Positions 9,060-18,304 of a stretch of DNA of 64,000 bases are shown in pieces. Location: the NCBI RefSeq assembly GCF_028613635.1, contig NZ_JAQRMY010000002.1, positions 620,001 to 684,000 on the forward strand, given 5' to 3'. A program made the position numbers and the translations under genes. The notes under the pieces were generated by a model, which had not been told where the DNA came from, ran no database searches, and saw only the letters and a list, made by a program, of their open reading frames with translations. This DNA is from Devosia sp. ZB163. GTDB taxonomy: Bacteria > Pseudomonadota > Alphaproteobacteria > Rhizobiales > Devosiaceae. The stretch's first letter is position 1. Every line of letters begins with the position of its first letter.

Positions 9060-10328
9060 TCAGGGAACGGGCGGCCTCAAGCCAAATCGCTTGTCCACGT
9101 GCCCGTAGCCCGCGGTGACGCCCCAGATGAGGCCGCCCACGAGGAAGAAGTGGCGCCAGTGGTCGACGTCGATGATGGCGGCTTCGCCGGCCAGCGGGAT
9201 GAAGACTGAAACGAGCGGGATGAGCAGCAGCCGGTTGGGGCTGGGCCGTGCGAGGAAGGTCACGCCGCGCCAGATGGTGACGAAGATGAATGCGATCATG
9301 ACGAGGCCGCCGCCCCAGCCATAGGCATGGATCACGTTGACGTAGGTGTTGTGCGGCTCTTCCTTGACCCGGTAGTTGCGGAACTCGAGCGGGCCAAGCC
9401 CCAGCGGGTGCTGCAGCGCCAGGTCGAACGCATAACCCTGGCGCCCGAAACGGCCGCTCTCGCCGGTGTCGTAATCCTGCGACTGGGTGCGAAGCTCGAT
9501 GAACGAACTGAACTGGGGGAGCGACAGAATGCCGGCCGCCGCCACCACCAAGGTAGCGGCGCCCGCGAGGGCCAGCATCAGCATGCGCACCTTCTGCAGG
9601 GCGTGTGTCTCGAGCCAGAACAGCAGCACGTAGACCATGGCGCTGGAGATGACGATGTGGCCCCAGGCGGCGCGCGAGAAGCTTGCGAACACGCCGACGA
9701 ACAGGACGCCATAGGCGAGCGTCGCGATAACCGCGCTCCGGCTCTTGCCGATCAGCACGCGCTGCAGCGCGTACATCGCCGGCAGCATCAGGAACGGGCC
9801 GTAGACGTTGGGATCGTTGAACAGCGCCTTGGCGCGGTCGTAGCGCGTGAAGATCTCGTGCCCGATCCCGAGATAGCCCAGCGTACCCATGATGGCAGAG
9901 AGGAGGGCGGTCCCGAGGTAGGCGCCGATGATGATGCGCATGCGCGCCTGCGGCGCCTCGGCGACATAGTTGGCGACCCAGTACGCGGTGAAGAACAGGA
10001 AGATCGTCACCGTCTGGTAGATCAGGGCATCACTGATGGTGAGGAACCGGACCTGGAAAGCCGCGATGTAGGCGAAGGGGACGAGCGCCACGAACAGCAC
10101 GAGCAGCCCGAGCGTCGAGCGGTGGAAATGGAACGCCGCAAAGAACGACACGCCGAGCACCAGCACGAAGGCGAGCTCGTAGGGCGAGGGCTCGTTGATG
10201 ACGAAGCCGCCGGCGAAGATCCAGAGCGCAACGCAGGCGTTGAGGATGGCCGTGGCACGGGCGCGGAACCAGGCGGAGGCCTGCTCGCGCGGCATGGTCC
10301 CCCAATCGGAAGCTGCCGCGCCCACCAT
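9060..10328 (-). CDS. O-antigen polymerase/ligase family membrane protein
   Basis: 422 residues with about ten hydrophobic segments and one larger loop between ~270 and ~330 containing RFGRQGYAFDLALQHPLGLG and EEPHNTYVNVIHAYG. The H-P-x-G-x-G and HN-x-Y/F motifs are the marks of the Wzy/WaaL-type family. It probably polymerises repeat units or ligates the exopolysaccharide. Its ATG overlaps the stop of the phosphoglycosyl transferase by 1 nt (TGATG), which suggests coupling. Confidence 0.85.
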   Translation of the reverse strand: MVGAAASDWGTMPREQASAWFRARATAILNACVALWIFAGGFVINEPSPYELAFVLVLGVSFFAAFHFHRSTLGLLVLFVALVPFAYIAAFQVRFLTISDALIYQTVTIFLFFTAYWVANYVAEAPQARMRIIIGAYLGTALLSAIMGTLGYLGIGHEIFTRYDRAKALFNDPNVYGPFLMLPAMYALQRVLIGKSRSAVIATLAYGVLFVGVFASFSRAAWGHIVISSAMVYVLLFWLETHALQKVRMLMLALAGAATLVVAAAGILSLPQFSSFIELRTQSQDYDTGESGRFGRQGYAFDLALQHPLGLGPLEFRNYRVKEEPHNTYVNVIHAYGWGGGLVMIAFIFVTIWRGVTFLARPSPNRLLLIPLVSVFIPLAGEAAIIDVDHWRHFFLVGGLIWGVTAGYGHVDKRFGLRPPVP

Positions 10329-11848
10329 CAGTAAGCGTTCTTGCTCTGCGTAAACAGCGAGAGCGGGGTCAGCGCGACGATCTTGAGGTCCAGCCAGAGC
10401 GACCAGTTCTCAATATAGTAGAGGTCGTAGTTCACGCGGTTCATGATCTTGTCGACCGTATCGGTCTCGCCGCGCCAGCCGTGGATCTGGGCCCAGCCGG
10501 TCATGCCTGGCTTCACCCGGTGGCGGGCGAAATAGCCGTCGACGGCTTCGTAGTAGAGCTGGTCGGCGGCCTTGGCGGCCAGTGCGTGCGGCCGCGGCCC
10601 GACGATCGACAGCTCATCCATCAGGACGTTGAACAGCTGCGGCAGTTCGTCGATCGAGGTCTTGCGGATGAACCGGCCGACGCGCGTCACGCGCGGATCG
10701 TCCTTGGTGACCAGCTTGCTGGCGTCGAAATCGAGCATGTCGGTCCGCATCGAGCGGAACTTCCACATGTTGATGTGCTGGTTGTTGAAGCCGTGGCGCT
10801 GCTGCCGGAAGAACACCGGTCCGGGGCTCTCGAGCTTGATCGCGATGGCGGTGGCGATCATCACCGGCGACAGCAGGACGAGCGCGGTGATCGCGACGAG
10901 CTTGTCGAAGATCCACTTGAGCACGAGATTCCAGTCCGAGATCGGCCGGTCGGCCATGTCGAACACCGGCACGCCGCCGACATAGGAATAGGCCTTGCGG
11001 GTGAACTTGAGCTTGCTCATGTGCGCCGAGAGCCGGATGTCGACCGGCAGCACCCACAGCTGCTTCAGCATGTCGAGGACGCGGTGCTCGGCGAACAGCG
11101 GCATCGAGACGATGACGAGGTCGACGCGGGTGCGACGGGCAAACTCGATGAGTTCGGCAACGCGCCCCAGCTTGGGCAGGCTCGCGACGGATTCGGGCGA
11201 GCGGTCGTCGTTGCGGTCGTCGAACAGGCCGAGCAGCTCGATATCGTCGCGCGCGCCGACCTGGATGGATTGGATGAGCACCTCGGCATCCTTGCCGCCG
11301 CCGACGATGACCGTGCGGCGGCGGAGACGCCCCTCCGCAGTCCAGCGCGTGATGAGCGCGCGCAGCACGGCCCGGTAGGCGATCAGAACGACGAGTCCTG
11401 TCAGCCAGAACGCGATGATCCAGTTGCGCGAGACCGAATTGCCGCTGTCGAGCAGCAGGACAGCCGCGCCAACCACGACAAACGCGCCGGTCCAGCCGGC
11501 TGCGACCTTGAGGTACTGCTCCAGCCCAAGCCGGTAGTCGGCGACGCGTCGCAGCAGCACCGAGCGGATGATGAACTCGGCGACGGCGACCACCGAAAGT
11601 GTAACGACGACTCCGAGGAGGCCGTTGCCGCTGCCGAGGACTGTAAGCAGGACGACGCCGGTGAGGGCCAGCAGGAGACACTCGATCGCCTGGGCCGCGC
11701 CTGCGACGACTGTTGCCGAATAGCCAGGTTCGACCGGCTTGTCAGCCACCATTGCGGCAAGTTCGTTCAGCCCCGAGGCGGCCAACTTGGACCTGGGCTT
11801 TTGCGCGACGTGATCGAGGACGGCCTGCTTGGGGTCGAGGTGGAACAT
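10328..11848 (-). CDS. Undecaprenyl-phosphate glucose phosphotransferase (WcaJ/GumD-type)
   Basis: 506 residues. The N-terminal ~130 residues carry four to five TM segments, then a Rossmann-like region (TVIVGGGKDAEVLIQSI) and a C-terminal bacterial sugar transferase domain with one more TM helix, WKFRSMRTDM, RKTSIDELPQLFNVL and PGMTGWAQIHGWRGET. Such enzymes transfer hexose-1-phosphate (commonly glucose) to undecaprenyl phosphate and start repeat-unit synthesis at the cytoplasmic face. The sugar is inferred from family only. Confidence 0.92.
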   Translation of the reverse strand: MFHLDPKQAVLDHVAQKPRSKLAASGLNELAAMVADKPVEPGYSATVVAGAAQAIECLLLALTGVVLLTVLGSGNGLLGVVVTLSVVAVAEFIIRSVLLRRVADYRLGLEQYLKVAAGWTGAFVVVGAAVLLLDSGNSVSRNWIIAFWLTGLVVLIAYRAVLRALITRWTAEGRLRRRTVIVGGGKDAEVLIQSIQVGARDDIELLGLFDDRNDDRSPESVASLPKLGRVAELIEFARRTRVDLVIVSMPLFAEHRVLDMLKQLWVLPVDIRLSAHMSKLKFTRKAYSYVGGVPVFDMADRPISDWNLVLKWIFDKLVAITALVLLSPVMIATAIAIKLESPGPVFFRQQRHGFNNQHINMWKFRSMRTDMLDFDASKLVTKDDPRVTRVGRFIRKTSIDELPQLFNVLMDELSIVGPRPHALAAKAADQLYYEAVDGYFARHRVKPGMTGWAQIHGWRGETDTVDKIMNRVNYDLYYIENWSLWLDLKIVALTPLSLFTQSKNAY

Positions 11849-11907
11849 TCGTTAGCTCGCTGACGTCGTGAGGCTAAGCGGGAGCGATGAAAACTCGGTG
11901 AAACGGC

Positions 11908-13059
11908 TCATGCGGCACGCTGCCGGGTGCCGAGGGCCTGCCGGTAGAGTGCCTCGATCTGGTCGGCCATGTGCGACACCGAGAAGCCCGCCCGGATATG
12001 GGCCAGACGCTGCGCGGCCTCGGCGCGGGTGGTCTCCGGATCATAGAGTGCCGCCTGCATGGCTAGCCTCAGGGCCTCGCTGTCGGCGGGGGGCACGAGG
12101 CTCGCCGCGGTCGGGCCGAAGATTTCCCGCGTGCCGCCAACATCGGTGGCGATCACCGGCAGCCCCGCTGCGGCCGCTTCGAGCACGACATAGGGCAGCG
12201 ATTCCTTGAGCGAGGGGAGCACCGCGATCCGGCCGGTATGGAACGTCGGCCGGGCCGGCTTCACGCCGAGCAGCGTCACCCGTTCCTCGAGCCCCAATCG
12301 GGCGATTTGCTCCTTGATGGAGTCGAGGTCCGGCCCGCCGCCGGCCATGCTGATGGTCGCCGGGCGTCCACCGGGCGCCCGGACATCGACCAGCGCGTCG
12401 AGCAGGTAGGTTATTCCCTTCAGGCTGCGGAATTCGCCGATGAACACGAAGTCGGCGGCATCGGCATGGGGCGTGATCGTTTCGAACTCCGCCAGCATCA
12501 GGCCGTTGTGAATGACCGGTGCCGGACATTTCGGCGCGACCACCTGCTCACGGAAGGCGGACTGGGCGAAGGCGCTCTCGAACACCAAGGCATCGGTGGC
12601 CCCGATCAGCGCGCGCTCGATGAGGCGGAAGGCCATACCTGCGGGCGAAGCCGGCCTGTAGTGGAGGACGCCGCCATGCGGGGTGTAGAGCGCCACCCGC
12701 TCGCGCGACCCGATGCGCGCCAGGCGGGCGTTGAGGCCACCCTTGGCGCCATGGCCGTGAAGGACGTCGATATCCAGCGAGGCGGCAAGCTTGCGGATCT
12801 TGAGTGGAGTCGTCGCATCCTCGGGCCCGAAGACGCGTGGGATCGGCAAGGAATGGATGCCCAGCCGGGCAAGGGGCCTCAACCGGCCCAGGCGCTCCTC
12901 GGTGAGGGCGTCGGTATGGAGGCTATCGGCAACGATTCCAATCTCGTGGCCGCGCGCGCTCAGTTCGTGAACGAGGTCGTAGACGTGCCGGAACAGTCCG
13001 CCAACTGGTGCACGGAGAATTTGCAGGATGCGGAGCGGTCGTGGCGCGTTCGGCTTCAT
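11908..13059 (-). CDS. Glycosyltransferase family 4 protein
   Basis: 383 residues with a GT-B fold of the GT4 type: N-terminal ILQILRAPVGGLFRHVYDL, DVLHGHGAKGG, and C-terminal VLPSLKESLPYVVLEAAAAG containing the E-x7-E nucleotide-sugar motif, then GLPVIATDVGGTREI. It likely adds a sugar to the lipid-linked repeat unit started by the neighbouring phosphoglycosyl transferase. Donor and acceptor are not readable. Gap of ~60 bp to the next gene in the same direction. Confidence 0.9.
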   Translation of the reverse strand: MKPNAPRPLRILQILRAPVGGLFRHVYDLVHELSARGHEIGIVADSLHTDALTEERLGRLRPLARLGIHSLPIPRVFGPEDATTPLKIRKLAASLDIDVLHGHGAKGGLNARLARIGSRERVALYTPHGGVLHYRPASPAGMAFRLIERALIGATDALVFESAFAQSAFREQVVAPKCPAPVIHNGLMLAEFETITPHADAADFVFIGEFRSLKGITYLLDALVDVRAPGGRPATISMAGGGPDLDSIKEQIARLGLEERVTLLGVKPARPTFHTGRIAVLPSLKESLPYVVLEAAAAGLPVIATDVGGTREIFGPTAASLVPPADSEALRLAMQAALYDPETTRAEAAQRLAHIRAGFSVSHMADQIEALYRQALGTRQRAA

Positions 13060-13096
13060 GCCCGAGCTTATGCGTAGGCCCGGGTTTCCGAACTCT

Positions 13097-13651
13097 TTAG
13101 AGCCAGCGCTCGCCCACCACGATGGTATCCCCCGGGTAAATGGGGAAATCGAGGCTCACGGTGCCCTTGACCATCTGGTTGCCCTGCCGGCGGTAGACGA
13201 CCGCCTTGTTCCGCTCGGCCGTCTCGGAATAGCCGCCAGCAGTGCTGATCGCGGCGCGGACGCTCATGCCGTAGACATAGGGGAACTGTCCGCCGTTCTT
13301 GACCGCACCCTGGATGAAGAACGGACGATAAGACTCGATCTCGACCGCGACGCTCGGCTCGCGAATGTAGCCCTGGGCGAGGGCGGCGGTGATGGCGGCA
13401 GCGGCGATCTGCGTGGTTTTCCCGCGCACCGACACCGGGCCGACGAGGGGGAGTGCAAGCGCTCCGGTGTCATCGACCTGGTAGCTGCGCGTCATGTCCG
13501 GCTCGCCGTAGACACTCACCCGGACGACGTCGCCGGTGTCGAGCGTGTAGGGGCCCTTGACCTCGACCAGATAGGTCGCCGCGGCGCCATTCATGGCGCA
13601 GGCGGCGAGTGGAATGAACAGCAGCAGTGAGAGAAGACGCAGCCAGCGCAT
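13097..13651 (-). CDS. Polysaccharide biosynthesis/export lipoprotein (Wza-like)
   Basis: About 184 residues from ATG 13651. A lipoprotein signal ends in LAAC; the body begins with the Poly_export signature YTLDTGDVVRVSVYGEPD and continues with a SLBB-type segment (FFIQGAVKNGGQFPYVYG). Short relative to E. coli Wza, as is usual for GumB-like proteins of alphaproteobacteria. It should form the outer-membrane exit pore together with the divergent GumC-like protein. An earlier in-frame start would put ~30 charged residues before the signal. Confidence 0.9.
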   Translation of the reverse strand: MRWLRLLSLLLFIPLAACAMNGAAATYLVEVKGPYTLDTGDVVRVSVYGEPDMTRSYQVDDTGALALPLVGPVSVRGKTTQIAAAAITAALAQGYIREPSVAVEIESYRPFFIQGAVKNGGQFPYVYGMSVRAAISTAGGYSETAERNKAVVYRRQGNQMVKGTVSLDFPIYPGDTIVVGERWL

Positions 13652-13806
13652 CGCGGACCCGGGACTTGAAGTGGTGCGCAGTTTCGCGGCGGCATGGTTA
13701 ACATTCTGCTTAGAACCGCGAGGGTTGGTCGCAATCTGCACGAGTGTTTAACCGAATGCTTACCACGTTCGGGGCATGACTCAGGGGTAGTCGAAGGGAT
13801 GGTGCC
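13652..13806. promoter_or_regulatory. Shared divergent upstream region of export and co-polymerase genes
   Basis: A 155-bp intergenic stretch between divergent exopolysaccharide genes. It is more AT-rich than its surroundings near 13690-13765. Promoters for both directions must lie here, but I see no clear operator palindrome. Confidence 0.4.
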
Positions 13807-15906
13807 TTGAGTTCTGACGCGGTGCGAGGAGAGGATCTGCGTATGGACGTAGGGGCGCTGGTCTCGGCGGTGCTGTCGCGCTGGCTGCGCATCGTGCTGG
13901 TTACGGTGCTGCTGCTGGTCGCTACGGCGTCGATCCTGATGTTCGTGCCCAAGGTCTACGAATCATCGGCCAGCATCCTCGTCGAGCCGCGTGAGAATGT
14001 TTACACGCGCGCTCCGGGAGAGACCTCGTCGGGTGGCGGTTCCGCCGGAAACGAGGCGGCGCTGATGTCGAGCCAGATCGAACTGATCAAATCTCGCGAC
14101 CTCCTGCTCGAGGTGATCGGTTCTGAGGGCCTGCGCTCGGTTCCCGAGTTTGCAAAGCCGGCCTTCTCGCCGGTGGGCGCCGTGATGAAGCTGCTGGGCC
14201 GGGGTGGCAATGAGGCGGACAGCCTCGACGAGACGGTCCTCGCCAATCTTTCGGAGAGCATGACGGTCATTCGCGAGCGCGACTCGGCGGTGATCTCCAT
14301 CTATGTGCGCTCGAAGGACCCGGCATTGGCGGCACGGCTCGCCAACGCCATCGCGGCCGCCCATGTGAAGCGGCGCGCGCAGCAATCCCTGACCGACACC
14401 GCAGACGCCACCGTGTGGCTCGAGCAGGAGATCGGCAAGCTCCGCGGCAAGGTGAGCGAGGCCGAGACGGCCGTCGCCAACTACAAGATCGACAACGATC
14501 TGTTCGTCGGAACCAACGCCACGCCGGTCACCGACCAGCAGCTGAGCGCCGTGGCCCAGCAGATTGCCGATGCGCAGCAGCGCAAGAATGCCGCGACCTC
14601 CCGCGCCCAGGTGATCCGGGGCCTGATCGGTTCGGGCCAGTCGCTCGAAGGCGTGGCCGACGTGCGCAACTCGGTGGTGGTGCAGAGCCTGCTCCAGACC
14701 AAGGCGGCGCTGCAGGGCGACCTGGCGCAGCGATCGACGACGCTGCTCGCCAACCACCCCACGATCAAGGCGCTGAAGGCGCAGATCCGCGAGATCGAGC
14801 AGCAGGTTGCCCTCGAGGCCGACAAGGTCGCCGATTCGCTCGAGGCGGAGGCCGAGGTCGAATCGGGCCTCGAACTGCGGCTGCGCGAGGACCTGACCCG
14901 GGCCAAGATCACGGCCAGCGATGCCACCAAGGGCGGTGTGACGCTCGACAGTCTCGAGCGCGAGGCCAAGGCCCAGCGCGACCTGCTCGAGAACTACCTC
15001 GCCAAGTACTCCGACGCGGTGTCGCGCACAGCATCGAGCGCGACCCTGCCGGACGTTCGCGTGATCAGCGAAGCCGCACCCTCGACGACACCGTCCTCGC
15101 CCAAGACCGCGCTGATTCTCGGAGCCGTGGGCTTTGTGGCGCTGGCGCTGCAGGTCGGTGCGGCACTTTTCGGCGAACTGATGTCGGGCCGGGCGCTGGT
15201 CGAGCGCGGGCCGAGAACCGGGCGCGCCGCCGCCACTCCCGAGCCGGTCCTCGCCGCCGAGGCGCTGCCGGAGCCGGAGGCGGATTCCGATGAGGCGCTG
15301 GAGCACGCCGTTGCCGAGGCGGTGGCCAGGCCGATGCGATACGTTCCGGCGCCCCATGATGAGCTCTCCGCGTTCTCCGCCGATATTCACGACGGCCCTC
15401 CGGGCGTCATTCTCCTCGCTTCAGTCGGGGCCGCGCACGAGTCGCTGCAGGTGATCGAGCGGCTGCTCGAGGACGCGATCATGGAGCGGCAGACCGCGGT
15501 GGTGGTCGACGCCGGCAGCGGCGAGATGTCGGAGGCCCTGGGCCTGACCGACCTTGCCGCCGACGGCGCCGAGTACGCCGATGTGATCCAGCTCGCGGGT
15601 GAAAACCTCGCAGAAGTGCGATGGGGCCGGCAGCCGGAGCTCGACCGGAACTCGACACGGCCGCTGATTCTCGTCCAGGCGCTGGCCGATCTCTATCAGC
15701 TGGTAATCGTCGACACCGGCCGCGCCGGCATGGGCTCGAGCCTGCCGCTGTTCGCCGGCGTCGCCGACCATGCCCGTCTGGTGCTGGTCGCGAGCGAAAC
15801 CGCCAATCCTGTGGCTGTCGCCGCGGCCCGCCATGACATCGCCATGCTTGGCTTTGATGCAGATCGCGTCGTACACCTCTCCGCGGCGCAGGCGGACGTG
15901 GCATAG
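13807..15906 (+). CDS. GumC/Wzc-type polysaccharide co-polymerase with degenerate kinase domain
   Basis: 699 residues from TTG 13807, or ~687 from ATG 13843, which has the strong AGGAGAGG just upstream. Residues ~25-50 are a TM helix followed by a Wzz domain (YESSASILVEPRE), long coiled-coil segments, then a second TM helix at ~434-458. The C-terminal ~165 residues look like the BY-kinase/ATPase half, but where GxxGxGKS is expected the protein reads VILLASVGAAHESLQV. It probably sets chain length and links to the export lipoprotein. Confidence 0.88.
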   Translation: MSSDAVRGEDLRMDVGALVSAVLSRWLRIVLVTVLLLVATASILMFVPKVYESSASILVEPRENVYTRAPGETSSGGGSAGNEAALMSSQIELIKSRDLLLEVIGSEGLRSVPEFAKPAFSPVGAVMKLLGRGGNEADSLDETVLANLSESMTVIRERDSAVISIYVRSKDPALAARLANAIAAAHVKRRAQQSLTDTADATVWLEQEIGKLRGKVSEAETAVANYKIDNDLFVGTNATPVTDQQLSAVAQQIADAQQRKNAATSRAQVIRGLIGSGQSLEGVADVRNSVVVQSLLQTKAALQGDLAQRSTTLLANHPTIKALKAQIREIEQQVALEADKVADSLEAEAEVESGLELRLREDLTRAKITASDATKGGVTLDSLEREAKAQRDLLENYLAKYSDAVSRTASSATLPDVRVISEAAPSTTPSSPKTALILGAVGFVALALQVGAALFGELMSGRALVERGPRTGRAAATPEPVLAAEALPEPEADSDEALEHAVAEAVARPMRYVPAPHDELSAFSADIHDGPPGVILLASVGAAHESLQVIERLLEDAIMERQTAVVVDAGSGEMSEALGLTDLAADGAEYADVIQLAGENLAEVRWGRQPELDRNSTRPLILVQALADLYQLVIVDTGRAGMGSSLPLFAGVADHARLVLVASETANPVAVAAARHDIAMLGFDADRVVHLSAAQADVA

Positions 15907-15911
15907 GCCGG

Positions 15912-16946
15912 ATGGCGGATTTCAAGTACAAGCTTATCGGCGCCGCCTTCGAGCTGCTTTGGGCGAGCCAGCTGACGCGACTGATCCGCAGGCAATCGAA
16001 GGCCCGCGGGGTGATCTTCACGCTGCATCGCGTGCTGCCCGAGGACCCGGCGGACTTCTCACCCAACGCCATCCTGCAGGTGAAGCCGGACTTCCTCGAA
16101 TACACGATCATGCGCGTGCGCCAGCTCGGCTTCGAAATCGTCGACCTCGACGAGGCGGCGCGGCGCATCGAGGCGGACGAGCCCGCCAAGCCCTTCGTCG
16201 CCTTTACCTTCGACGACGCCTATCGCGACAACCTGCGCTATGCGCTGCCGATCATGCGGCGCCAGCAATGCCCGTTCACGATCTACGTGCCGACCGCGCT
16301 GGTCGACGGCGTGGGTGAGGTCTGGTGGCAGGCGCTCGAGGACATCATCGCCGCCCAGAACGCGCTGGCGGTCACCCAGGGCGGCGAGACCGAATACTAC
16401 GCGACCGCCAACCTCGGCGAGAAGCACCGGGCTTATGACAGCCTCTATCACCGCATGCGGACCATGCCGGAGGCCGACCGCGTCAAGCTGATCCGCGAAC
16501 TCGCGGAGCAGTACGGCCTCGATCTCCAGCGGCATTGTCGCGAGCTCATCATGGACTGGTCGGAGCTCAGGCTCTTCGCCAACGAGCCACTCTGCACCAT
16601 CGGCGCCCATGGCGTGCACCACTATGAGCTGGCCAAGCTCAGCCCGCAGGACGCGCGCAACGAGATCGAGCAGTCGTTGCGGATTCTCAAGGCGCAGTTC
16701 GGCAAGGCCCCGATCCACCTGAGCTATCCGATCGGCGGCACGCCCTCCGCGGGGCCGCGCGAATATACCCTGGCGCGTGAGCTTGGCCTCAGGACCGCCG
16801 TCACCACCAGGCCGGGCGGGCTCTATGCCGGCAATCGCTACAGCCTGCACTCGCTGCCGCGCGTATCGCTGAACGGCCTGTTCCAGCAGAAGCGCCATGT
16901 CGACGTATTCGCGACACCCGCCCTGTTTTCGCTGGTGGCCAGATAG
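15912..16946 (+). CDS. Polysaccharide deacetylase family protein (NodB-like)
   Basis: 344 residues. The NodB-homology motif 1 is FTFDDAYRDNL, and LSYPIGG near the C-terminus fits a later motif. The protein starts 5 nt after the co-polymerase stop, so both are in one transcription unit. No signal peptide is evident, suggesting action on cytoplasmic lipid-linked or nascent saccharide, or unusual export. A role in de-N/O-acetylating the exopolysaccharide is inferred from context. Confidence 0.85.
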   Translation: MADFKYKLIGAAFELLWASQLTRLIRRQSKARGVIFTLHRVLPEDPADFSPNAILQVKPDFLEYTIMRVRQLGFEIVDLDEAARRIEADEPAKPFVAFTFDDAYRDNLRYALPIMRRQQCPFTIYVPTALVDGVGEVWWQALEDIIAAQNALAVTQGGETEYYATANLGEKHRAYDSLYHRMRTMPEADRVKLIRELAEQYGLDLQRHCRELIMDWSELRLFANEPLCTIGAHGVHHYELAKLSPQDARNEIEQSLRILKAQFGKAPIHLSYPIGGTPSAGPREYTLARELGLRTAVTTRPGGLYAGNRYSLHSLPRVSLNGLFQQKRHVDVFATPALFSLVAR

Positions 16947-16984
16947 GCTATTGAAACAGTTCCTCCTGCTTTGACGAGTCACCC

Positions 16985-18271
16985 ATGACCGACCTCATCG
17001 TCGACGGCGCGCGCCCCGTTTCCGGCACCATCCGTCCCTCCGGCAACAAGAACGCCGTGCTGCCCATGCTATGCGCGACGCTGCTGACCGAAGAGGAAGT
17101 CACCCTCACCAACGTCCCCGAGATCAGCGACATCGACAAGCTGGTCGAGTACTTCCGCTCGAAGGGCTCGACCGTGACGCGCGACCTCGCGGCCCAGACG
17201 CTGAAGATCAAGCACGACTTCGAAGCCTTCGCGACGTCCGATGCCGAGCTGCCGGTGGGCATCCGTGCGGCCGTCCTGCTGCTCGCCCCGGTGCTGATGC
17301 GGAGCGACTTCCTGATCTTCGATACCGAGGCCAAGGGCTGCGCGCTCGGCGTGCGCGAGATCGACCCGCACCTCGAGATTCTCGAAAAGCTCGGCGGCAC
17401 GATCGCCGGCACGCGGCCTTATCGCATCGAGCGTCGCGGCGAGATCCGCGGCACCGACCTGTGGCCGGACTATGCCTCGGTGACCGGCACCGAGACGTTC
17501 GTGATGATCGCCGCGGTCGCCAAGGGCACGTCGCATCTCAACAACGCCGCGTCCGAGCCGCACGTCCAGGCGCTGTGCGACATGCTGGCGGCGATGGGCG
17601 CCGACATCGACGGGATCGGCACGTCCAAGCTGACGGTCCGCGGCGTCGAGAAGCTGCGCGGCACCACGGCCCGGGTTCCCGACGACCACCACGAGGTCGC
17701 GACCTTCCTCGCCATCGGCGCCGTTACCGGCGGCCGGTTGACGGTCGAGACTGACATGGGCCCGCACATGACGCTGATCCTGCGCCAGTTCGGCAAGCTC
17801 GGCCTGCAGTTCGAGGTCGAGGAGGGCAGGGTCACCGCGACCGGCTGGAACCGCCGCATCACCGAGCCCTACACGGCCGAGATGCTGCCCAAGATCGAGG
17901 CCGCGCCCTGGCCCTATTTCCCGGCCGACCTCCTGCCGCATGCCATCGGTATTTCCGTGGGTTGCACGGGCGACATCATGTTCTGGAACAAGGTGTACGA
18001 GGGTGCCCTGGGCTGGAGCGCGGAACTGCTGAAGTTCGGCGCCCGCGTCCACCTCTCCGACCCGCACCGGCTGATCGTCTTCGGCGGCAACAAGCTGCGA
18101 CCGGCGACGGTCGAAGCGCCCTACATCATCCGCGTGGTGGTGGCGCTGCTCCTCGCCGCGATCCAGATCCCGGGCGAATCCCGCATCAAGAACGCCGACC
18201 CGATCCGCCGCGCCTATCCGCACTTCGTGGAGAAGCTGAGTGCGCTCGGCGCGCATGTGCGGTGGGAGTAG
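16985..18271 (+). CDS. MurA-family enolpyruvyl transferase, divergent
   Basis: 428 residues of the EPSP-synthase fold. Canonical MurA transfers enolpyruvate to UDP-GlcNAc. Visible active-site equivalents: Lys22-Asn23 in SGNKNAVLP, Arg94, Cys119-Arg124 in GCALGVREIDPH, and Asp315 in YFPADLLPH. However the family TEN motif reads TET (169-171) and the ENRF segment is replaced by WNKVYEGALGW. It lies 38 nt after an exopolysaccharide deacetylase. It may be the cell-wall MurA or a paralogue acting on another nucleotide sugar; I am sure of the family, less so of the role. Confidence 0.8.
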   Translation: MTDLIVDGARPVSGTIRPSGNKNAVLPMLCATLLTEEEVTLTNVPEISDIDKLVEYFRSKGSTVTRDLAAQTLKIKHDFEAFATSDAELPVGIRAAVLLLAPVLMRSDFLIFDTEAKGCALGVREIDPHLEILEKLGGTIAGTRPYRIERRGEIRGTDLWPDYASVTGTETFVMIAAVAKGTSHLNNAASEPHVQALCDMLAAMGADIDGIGTSKLTVRGVEKLRGTTARVPDDHHEVATFLAIGAVTGGRLTVETDMGPHMTLILRQFGKLGLQFEVEEGRVTATGWNRRITEPYTAEMLPKIEAAPWPYFPADLLPHAIGISVGCTGDIMFWNKVYEGALGWSAELLKFGARVHLSDPHRLIVFGGNKLRPATVEAPYIIRVVVALLLAAIQIPGESRIKNADPIRRAYPHFVEKLSALGAHVRWE

Positions 18272-18304
18272 GGGGCGGGTAATGCCCTCCACAAGGCACA
18301 TCGA

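Noticed and set aside
13963-15390. Long antisense frame across the co-polymerase gene
   Set aside because: Low-complexity Gly/Arg/Leu/His composition typical of shadows in high-GC genes, no domain.
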